From IMG/VR virus record IMGVR_UViG_3300035670_000313, positions 1-50,081 of that record: a stretch of 50,081 nt of DNA; one strand, 5' to 3'. The position numbers and the translations under genes were made by a program. Shown here piece by piece: positions 45,663 through 50,081 of this stretch; position 1 is the first letter of the stretch, and every line of letters begins with the position of its first letter. This stretch comes from a virus. The notes below the pieces were generated by a model. That model saw nothing but the letters and a program-made list of their open reading frames with translations. It was not told the origin of the DNA and ran no database searches.

Positions 45663-45708
45663 TGACTAGGGGAGGAATCGAACCTCCCCTAAGGCTCCAG
45701 CCCTAGTC
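45663..45708 (-). other. Intergenic hairpin resembling acceptor stem plus T-arm
   Basis: Read leftward: GACTAGG (includes the TAG stop of the 23-aa gene) and CCTAGTC form 7 bp; T-arm GGAGG-TTCGATT-CCTCC has a canonical loop; only 14 nt lie between. Alternatively an 8-bp simple hairpin AGGGGAGG...CCTCCCCT. A second hairpin ACGGCG-AG-CGCCGT follows at 45647-45660. Confidence 0.45.
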
Positions 45709-45774
45709 TGCCGAGTAATCGCCCGATGCGATTAGTTCCGCTAGCAAGTCTTCAATGTCTAGATAGTCTTCCAT
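45703..45774 (-). CDS. Tiny acidic peptide
   Basis: 23 aa, TAATG overlap with the upstream gene. Sequence EDYLDIEDLLAELIASGDYS: one acidic helix. No separate SD; expression would depend on coupling. Confidence 0.4.
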   Translation of the reverse strand: MEDYLDIEDLLAELIASGDYSAD

Positions 45775-45920
45775 TAGAGTCTAACCCCGTTTCTTTTGCT
45801 AGCGCAATCCTCGCAAGCCCAAAGCATACCCCAAGGCTCTCCATTTTCGAACATAGCATAGTAGCCAGTTGCGGGGTGCTTGTCGTTTCCAAAACTACAA
45901 GTTGTCTCAGTTTCGAACAT
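45774..45920 (-). CDS. Small zinc-binding protein
   Basis: 48 aa from ATG 45920. ETETTCSFGNDKHPATGYYA, then MLWACEDCASKRNG: C, H and CxxC ligands of a zinc finger, a layout common in actinophage small proteins. First gene downstream of the leftward promoter at 45962-45990; weak SD. Confidence 0.55.
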   Translation of the reverse strand: MFETETTCSFGNDKHPATGYYAMFENGEPWGMLWACEDCASKRNGVRL

Positions 45921-45961
45921 TTGTTCTATCCGTTTCCGTTCGGCGTTTCCGAACTGAGATA

Positions 45962-45990
45962 ACTCAAGCAGACATTTCCCAGGTTGTCAA
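45962..45990 (-). promoter_or_regulatory. Leftward promoter TTGACA-17-TTGAGT
   Basis: Perfect -35 (45985-45990) and 17-bp spacer; the -10 TTGAGT (45962-45967) is poor. Start near 45955, 35 bases before ATG 45920. Confidence 0.45.
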
Positions 45991-46077
45991 GCACAAAAGC
46001 GTTCCAAACAAATATTTTTATTCGCATGGGGGTGCGGATTTGGGCGGGCTCACCACCGTGTGAACTTCGGCGATGAT

Positions 46078-46106
46078 TTGAACTTTTCGGATTTCTGTGT
46101 TATAAT
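46078..46106 (+). promoter_or_regulatory. Strong rightward promoter TTGAAC-17-TATAAT
   Basis: TTGAAC (46078-46083), 17-bp spacer ending TGTGT, TATAAT (46101-46106). Start near 46113. Heads the rightward unit that leads to the packaging genes. Confidence 0.75.
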
Positions 46107-46112
46107 ACTTCC

Positions 46113-46216
46113 GGCGACTACTGGCCTTGCTCCGGACGGAGCGAGGCTGGGGTCTATATCCACCCTTCGCCCCAACGGGCCCGTACAGGAGTAGTGCAGT
46201 GCGGGCCCCCTAAAAT
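46113..46216 (+). ncRNA. Structured leader or small RNA
   Basis: GCCTTGCTCC (46124-46133) pairs with GGAGCGAGGC (46138-46147) around a GGAC tetraloop, extendable by three weaker pairs. A second stem GGGCCCG (46177-46183) with CGGGCCC (46202-46208) has an 18-nt loop containing AGGAG. A GC-rich stretch lies between. Sits between promoter and the first gene, so could be a cis-regulatory leader, or a free RNA if it ends near 46216. No known riboswitch is recognised. Confidence 0.55.
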
Positions 46217-46223
46217 CTTCTAC

Positions 46224-46239
46224 ACATCTGCTAAGATGT
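46224..46239 (+). promoter_or_regulatory. Leaderless promoter TGC-TAAGAT within a palindrome
   Basis: TAAGAT (46232-46237) ends exactly six bases before ATG 46244. It lies in the palindrome ACATCT-GCTA-AGATGT (46224-46239), which could be an operator masking this -10. Confidence 0.5.
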
Positions 46240-46243
46240 TTGC

Positions 46244-46480
46244 ATGAGCGAAATCATTGTGTCCATGTCCGGCATAGGGCAATACTCCCTAGACCTAAGC
46301 ATTGCTGACCCAGGGGTAGAGGACAACTCCGTCGAGGTCTGGCGAGCCATCTTCACCGACAAAGAGGACGGCGAGAAGTGGGAAGTCTACTTCGAGATGA
46401 GCCCTGACTACGAAGTCTGGGACCTAATAGACGAGGCCATCACCGCATATCGTGATTCGCTAGACCCATTGGAGGAATAA
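46244..46480 (+). CDS. Small acidic protein, first rightward gene
   Basis: 78 aa. VSMSGIGQYSLDLSIADPGV, EDGEKWEVYFEMSPDYEVWD and a C-terminal helix. Very acidic; no SD, in keeping with a leaderless start or coupling to the structured leader. Stop overlaps the next ATG. Function unknown. Confidence 0.6.
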   Translation: MSEIIVSMSGIGQYSLDLSIADPGVEDNSVEVWRAIFTDKEDGEKWEVYFEMSPDYEVWDLIDEAITAYRDSLDPLEE

Positions 46481-46674
46481 TGGACTTTGCACACTGGATT
46501 GAATACGGCATTAAAGAGGGCTTTTGCACCGCTGTGTACTGCGATACGCACGATGGAATCCCCGTAACGAACGCTGAGCTTGAAATGTGGGACCAGGGAG
46601 AGGACCCTTGCCACCACTCTGTGCGCCTGATTGCAGGCATCGAAGAGCTGAAAGAATTGGCTAGAAAAAACTAA
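46480..46674 (+). CDS. Small Cys/His-containing protein
   Basis: 64 aa, TAATG overlap, GGAGGA SD. WIEYGIKEGFCTAVYCDTHD, then EMWDQGEDPCHHSVRLI: the pattern C..VYCdtHdg.p.t..E.......DPC.h..R.. is a familiar small actinophage protein of unknown role, with C, C, H and CHH likely binding a metal. Followed by a terminator. Confidence 0.65.
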   Translation: MDFAHWIEYGIKEGFCTAVYCDTHDGIPVTNAELEMWDQGEDPCHHSVRLIAGIEELKELARKN

Positions 46675-46708
46675 TCTGGTAAAAATCCAGATTAAAAAAA
46701 ATTTTTTG
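46672..46708 (+). terminator. Rho-independent terminator
   Basis: TAATCTGG (46672-46679) pairs with CCAGATTA (46687-46694), loop of seven, followed by A8 T6. The A/T runs allow function in both directions. Confidence 0.75.
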
Positions 46709-46733
46709 TATTTTAAAACGAAACGGACTTTAT

Positions 46734-46937
46734 ATGTCAAGAGGACTTACGGAACAATTAACCCCAGAGGAAAGCCACGGCCCAAAGGTTGAGGAGCTTG
46801 AGCAGGCAGTTGAGGAGCTTTACAGCCTGGTCGGTGTGCTCTATGCGAAGCTAGACACGGTTGAGAAGGTCCTGGGCCACGCAGTTGACCTGCCTGAGCA
46901 AGAAGCACTAGACCGCAAGAGAGTGAACGGGCTTTAA
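46734..46937 (+). CDS. Small coiled-coil protein before terminase
   Basis: 67 aa. Central heptad helix KVEELEQAVEELYSLVGVLY continuing to ~55. No SD is visible in the AT-rich upstream DNA. Stop overlaps the terminase small-subunit ATG (TAATG). Possibly a packaging accessory factor. Confidence 0.55.
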   Translation: MSRGLTEQLTPEESHGPKVEELEQAVEELYSLVGVLYAKLDTVEKVLGHAVDLPEQEALDRKRVNGL

Positions 46938-47434
46938 TGGGTAAGGCTGTATCGGTCGTAGATGAAATTCTACTTCGAGCCGCCGCTGGCGGCAAGAGTG
47001 GCGAAGAGATTGAAAAGGCCACTGGCATCCCAGCCGCCCAGGCCCTGGAGAAGGTCAAAGAGCTACTGGCATCCCGTGACGTGTGGACCGAGATGGAGCA
47101 GCGCCAGCTATTGCTGGCTGAGCTGCATGAGTTGAAGGACTCGCTTCGCACTCAGGCAATTGACGGGCAGGACCCAGAGGCAGCCCGCGTATTGCTAAGG
47201 ACCCTGGAGACAATCGGCAAGCGCCTTGACGCACAGCAAACTGTGCTAGATGAGAACTTGATTAAGCTGACTCAGTTCCAGCAGAAGATACTGCTTCGGG
47301 CAATGGACGCAGCTTTGGACTTTGCCAAGCGAGAGCTGGCAGATAGATACCCACAGGTAAGCATCGAGGAGCTAGATGAGCTTGTGGCTAATGGCCTACA
47401 GCGGGCCAAGTTTGAACTAATGGAGGAAATGTGA
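46937..47434 (+). CDS. Terminase small subunit
   Basis: 165 aa. N-terminal HTH (residues ~8-40: DEILLRAAAGGKSGEEIEKA, TGIPAAQALEKVKELL) and a long central helical hairpin for oligomerisation, as in small terminases. Separated from the large subunit by two small genes. Family role: binds the packaging site and loads the large subunit. Confidence 0.72.
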   Translation: MGKAVSVVDEILLRAAAGGKSGEEIEKATGIPAAQALEKVKELLASRDVWTEMEQRQLLLAELHELKDSLRTQAIDGQDPEAARVLLRTLETIGKRLDAQQTVLDENLIKLTQFQQKILLRAMDAALDFAKRELADRYPQVSIEELDELVANGLQRAKFELMEEM

Positions 47435-47634
47435 GCGACAACGTAAACCACCCAAGCCACTACACGCATTTGCCGATTGAGGCAATTGACATCACGGAAC
47501 ACTTTAACTTCTGCATGGGAAATGCGCTCAAATACATAATCAGGGCCGACCACAAGGGGAACCCGATTGAGGATTTGAAGAAGGCCGCTTGGTACATTAA
47601 CCGAGAGATTGAGAGGCGCAGTGCCCACGTATAA
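47431..47634 (+). CDS. DUF3310 protein
   Basis: 67 aa, GTG start with GGAGG, overlapping the terminase gene by 4 nt. VNHPSHYTHLPIEAIDITEH, then FCMGNALKYIIRADHKG and DLKKAAWYINREIE: the full DUF3310 pattern (nucleotide kinase/SaV-like). Usually placed among replication genes; activity not established. Confidence 0.85.
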   Translation: MSDNVNHPSHYTHLPIEAIDITEHFNFCMGNALKYIIRADHKGNPIEDLKKAAWYINREIERRSAHV

Positions 47635-47794
47635 TTACAAGTGTGAAAATGGCCACGAGAAGGACATTGTGCACTCGATGAGCGAGGCACCGAGGTTTTA
47701 CTGCCACTGTGGCAAGCCGCTAAAGAAAGGCTTTGGAGTTGGAAGCATCGCATTTAAGGGCGAGGGCTTTTACTCTACGGATAAAAAGAAATGA
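47621..47794 (+). CDS. FmdB-like zinc-ribbon protein
   Basis: 57 aa from GTG 47621, overlapping the DUF3310 gene by 14 nt. PTYNYKCENGHEKDIVHSMS, then CHCGKPLKKGFGVGSIAFKG: FmdB-type regulatory zinc ribbon (here C7, H11 and CHC). Usually fused or adjacent to regulators; role in phages unknown. ATGA overlap with the large terminase. Confidence 0.75.
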   Translation: MPTYNYKCENGHEKDIVHSMSEAPRFYCHCGKPLKKGFGVGSIAFKGEGFYSTDKKK

Positions 47795-49302
47795 TTGAAA
47801 ACGTCCTAGACGCGGTAATCTCTGACCTAAGACTCAGGAGCCGCAAGCAAGAGTACCTGAACGACCCAGCGCTGTGGGCCGAGGAAGTGCTGGGCAAGCA
47901 CATGTGGTCTAAGCAGCGGGAGATTGCACAGTCAGTTGTGAAGAACTCGCACACGGCAGTGGTCTCCTGCAACGGTGCTGGTAAGTCAGGGCTTGCTGGA
48001 ATGCTAGGCGTTTGGTGGATTGCAACCCACGACCCGTACGACGTAGCGTTGATTTGTTCAGCCCCGACCTACGTACAGATTGCACGAGTGCTGTTCCGTG
48101 AAATCCAGGATAACTTTAAGCTGGCCGAGAAGCATGGGCACAAGCTACCTGGCTACATCACGCAGGGCCAGGAGTGGAAGCTGGATGACGGAACTGTAAT
48201 TGCCTTTGGTCGCAGACCTGCTGACAAAGACATTGTGTCTGCGTTCCAGGGTATCCACCGTAGATACGTGATGGTAATCCTGGACGAGGCCGGTGGTATT
48301 CCTGAGGACCTTTACACCGCTACCGAAGCTGTGACTAACACCGAGGGTGCTAGGGTTTTGGCGATTGGAAACCCTGACAACAGAGGTACGCCGTTCCACA
48401 AGATTTTCCGTGATGACCCAACCTGGCACAAGATTAAAATTAGTGCCTTTGACACCCCGAACTTCACTGACGAAAAGGACAGCGTCCCTGCGGCACTGCT
48501 CCCCCTACTTATCCAGCCAAGCTGGGTGGAGAAGCAAAAGATTTCCTGGGGCGAGGACTCTGCCCGCTACCGCTCAAAGATTTTGGCGGAGTTCCCAGAT
48601 GAAGCCGATAACACATTCTTCTCACAGTCAAACATCGACAACGGCATCGACACTGATATTCCAGAGGACATGACCCAGAAGGCTGTGTTGGGCGTGGACG
48701 TTGCCCGATTTGGTGAGGACGACTCGGTCGCCTATATAAATCGCGGCGGGCGGCTTCGCCGCCTAGATACATGGTCGAAGGCAACCGCAACTGAGACCGC
48801 AAACCGAATCCATAGATTGGCTATTGATAATGCTGTATCTGAAGTACGTATTGACGCTGCTGGCCTCGGTGGCCCTGTGGTTGACCTTGTTGCCGCTCTT
48901 GCTGATGGCAAGTATCTTGTTATTTCCATGTTTGGTTCTGCTGCTAGTCCTGATAAAACTCGCTGGCACAATGCTAGAGCTGCGAACTACGATGCGCTCA
49001 AGGAAGGCCTAGCGGCTAGACGGATTGACCTAGACCCTGACGACAAGGTGCTGCTTGAGGAAATCTTGATGATTAGCTACAAGTTCACACCCAAGGGCGC
49101 AATCCTGATTGAGTCAAAGGACGACATGCGAAGCCGTGGAGTTAAGTCTCCGGACTCCCTCGATGCCGCTGTGTACGCTTGTGCTGACCTTTCGGCCCTG
49201 CTTAATAGCCCATGGGGTGACAAAAAGCCTGGAGATATCGTGGGCATGGACTACTCGATGCTAGAAAAGCAGGACCCATTCTTGTCGAATTGGTCATGGT
49301 AG
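47791..49302 (+). CDS. Terminase large subunit
   Basis: 503 aa. ATPase: SCNGAGKS (59-66, Walker A), VMVILDEAGG (160-169, Walker B), AIGNPDNRGTPF (coupling). Nuclease: LGVDVARFGEDD (D303 and following acids), RIDAAGLGGPVVD, and KSPDSLDAAVYACA (final acidic motif ~475). Packages DNA through the portal encoded directly downstream. GA-rich start overlaps the FmdB gene. Confidence 0.93.
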   Translation: MIENVLDAVISDLRLRSRKQEYLNDPALWAEEVLGKHMWSKQREIAQSVVKNSHTAVVSCNGAGKSGLAGMLGVWWIATHDPYDVALICSAPTYVQIARVLFREIQDNFKLAEKHGHKLPGYITQGQEWKLDDGTVIAFGRRPADKDIVSAFQGIHRRYVMVILDEAGGIPEDLYTATEAVTNTEGARVLAIGNPDNRGTPFHKIFRDDPTWHKIKISAFDTPNFTDEKDSVPAALLPLLIQPSWVEKQKISWGEDSARYRSKILAEFPDEADNTFFSQSNIDNGIDTDIPEDMTQKAVLGVDVARFGEDDSVAYINRGGRLRRLDTWSKATATETANRIHRLAIDNAVSEVRIDAAGLGGPVVDLVAALADGKYLVISMFGSAASPDKTRWHNARAANYDALKEGLAARRIDLDPDDKVLLEEILMISYKFTPKGAILIESKDDMRSRGVKSPDSLDAAVYACADLSALLNSPWGDKKPGDIVGMDYSMLEKQDPFLSNWSW

Positions 49303-49305
49303 AAT
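49298..49305 (+). promoter_or_regulatory. Late-type promoter TGG-TAGAAT
   Basis: TAGAAT (49300-49305) includes the TAG stop of the terminase gene. Start near 49312; TAGAGGA precedes portal ATG 49336. Confidence 0.5.
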
Positions 49306-49335
49306 AGTTTTATTCGACTTTTAGAGGATTTTTCT

Positions 49336-50081
49336 ATGGATTTCAGCAAACTTACCGAGCAATTATCTGCAATTGCAAACGAGAATGAGTTGCTTCGAGA
49401 GTCCTACCAGTCCATGGCCCAGGCTATCTTGGCATTTGATGACAATGGCTGGAACGAAGTTAGTGCTGCAGCGAGCGTCGACGAGTTCGCACTGCAGGAT
49501 TTGAAGGACGCATCCAAGAGAATCCGTGAACTTACCGAGGGTAACCCACTTCTAAAGCGTGGTGCTGCACTTCGCACCAGCTACGTCTTCGGTAAGGGAA
49601 TTAACTTTGGCGAGCTACAGCCTCGCTTCCGCCGCTTTATCGACGACCCTGTGAACCAAGACACTGTCTTCTCTCCAGAGGCACAGGCCATCAACGAGCG
49701 CAGCCACTTCACTGACGGCCAGTTCTTCCTGCTTGCAAACGTGGCAACCAAGCAGTTCCAGCGCATTCCCTTCTCTGAGATTAGCGCAGTGGTCACCAAC
49801 CCTGACAACCCAGAAGAGCTTTGGTACATCCGCCGCACCTGGACCCGCAAGGGCCAGAACCTTGCAGGTCAGGGCAGCCAGGACGTTGCACTAAACGTCT
49901 GGTACCCAGTTGACACTTACAAGCCAGCCAACGGACGCTACGTCCCACGCATCGGCGAGTACCCAGTGGACGCAAAGTTCCTAATGTTCCCAAGCCGCGT
50001 GAACCGTCGCGCTGGCCGCACCTTCGGAACCCCTGACGCTTTGCCAGCTGTGCCATGGGCCCACGCTTACAACGAGTTCCT
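49336..50081 (+). CDS. Portal protein, N-terminal part (continues at window start)
   Basis: Open to the window end, 248 codons; joins in frame to bases 3-791. ATG 49336 with TAGAGGA SD. Sequence features of portals: helical N-terminus, LLKRGAALRTSYVFGKGINF, then IPFSEISAVVTNPDNPEELW and YIRRTW, and HAYNEF leading to the crown helices. Directly follows the large terminase. Confidence 0.88.
   Translation, partial: MDFSKLTEQLSAIANENELLRESYQSMAQAILAFDDNGWNEVSAAASVDEFALQDLKDASKRIRELTEGNPLLKRGAALRTSYVFGKGINFGELQPRFRRFIDDPVNQDTVFSPEAQAINERSHFTDGQFFLLANVATKQFQRIPFSEISAVVTNPDNPEELWYIRRTWTRKGQNLAGQGSQDVALNVWYPVDTYKPANGRYVPRIGEYPVDAKFLMFPSRVNRRAGRTFGTPDALPAVPWAHAYNEF
49955..50081. repeat. Terminal direct repeat (right copy), assembly overlap
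   Basis: Identical to bases 1-127; see the left copy. Confidence 0.9.

Larger units (their letters stand above)
45921..46243. other. Divergent control region
   Basis: 323 bp between the leftmost-reading and rightmost-reading operons. Holds a leftward TTGACA promoter, a strong rightward TTGAAC-17-TATAAT promoter, a structured rightward leader and a -10 palindrome at the first rightward gene. No ORF with signals. Confidence 0.65.

Noticed and set aside
45726-46063. Two rightward ORFs of 78 and 64 codons
   Set aside because: Antisense to the coupled leftward genes at 45703-45920; no SD.
1-50081. Lysogeny genes, CRISPR array, insertion sequences
   Set aside because: No integrase, repressor, regularly spaced repeats or transposase found on either strand.

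Overview
The window is the complete genome of a strictly lytic-looking, long-tailed (siphovirus-type) phage. The first 127 bases are repeated exactly as the last 127 (1-127 = 49955-50081), so the molecule closes into a 49,954-bp circular map. The cut falls inside the portal gene, which begins at 49336 and finishes at 791. The host is almost certainly an actinobacterium: the phage carries a WhiB-type iron-sulfur regulator (36472-37020), uses promoters placed for leaderless mRNAs, and has an actinophage-style structural module. I see no integrase, repressor, full tRNA set, CRISPR array or insertion sequence.

Rightward (late) half, 46.2 kb through the junction to 29.7 kb. Two small genes are followed by a terminator, then terminase small subunit, DUF3310 and FmdB-like proteins, terminase large subunit, portal, capsid protease/scaffold, decoration protein and major capsid protein. 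Next comes an unusual 11-kb island (3.4-15.1 kb) between the capsid and connector genes: a glutaredoxin-like gene, a candidate small RNA, collagen-like and adhesin-like fibre proteins, and a three-gene fibre cassette present twice. Head-tail connectors, tail terminator, major tail protein, a frameshifted tail chaperone, tape measure, distal tail, tail protein, an S74-chaperone fibre, an M23 endolysin and two holin-like proteins follow. A strong bidirectional terminator (29682-29714) closes the unit.

Leftward half, 45.9 kb down to 29.7 kb. A control region (44.1-46.25 kb) with several TTGACA-17-TANNNT promoters, paired operators and hairpins drives about 25 very small overlapping genes (38.5-45.9 kb; one ArdA-like, many zinc-ribbon), then an SNF2 helicase, WhiB-like regulator, Cas4/RecB-like nuclease, Sak4-like ATPase, DUF669-like ssDNA-binding protein, primase-helicase fusion, RuvC-like nuclease and DEDD exonuclease. 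No DNA polymerase is encoded, so replication must use the host polymerase. Most genes overlap by TAATG, TAGTG or ATGA, which implies translational coupling.

Notable regulation: about 13 copies of a TGR-TANAAT element sit at rightward gene borders without a -35 box, and in four of these the hexamer ends exactly six bases before an ATG (a fifth such start lies at 46244), as in leaderless actinobacterial transcripts. One copy starts a 78-nt candidate RNA (3673-3750) whose first hairpin displays CCUCCUU, the anti-Shine-Dalgarno sequence of 16S rRNA. Several leftward intergenic regions contain tRNA T-arm-like hairpins without a recognisable anticodon arm. All functions are inferred by eye from sequence; no searches were run.
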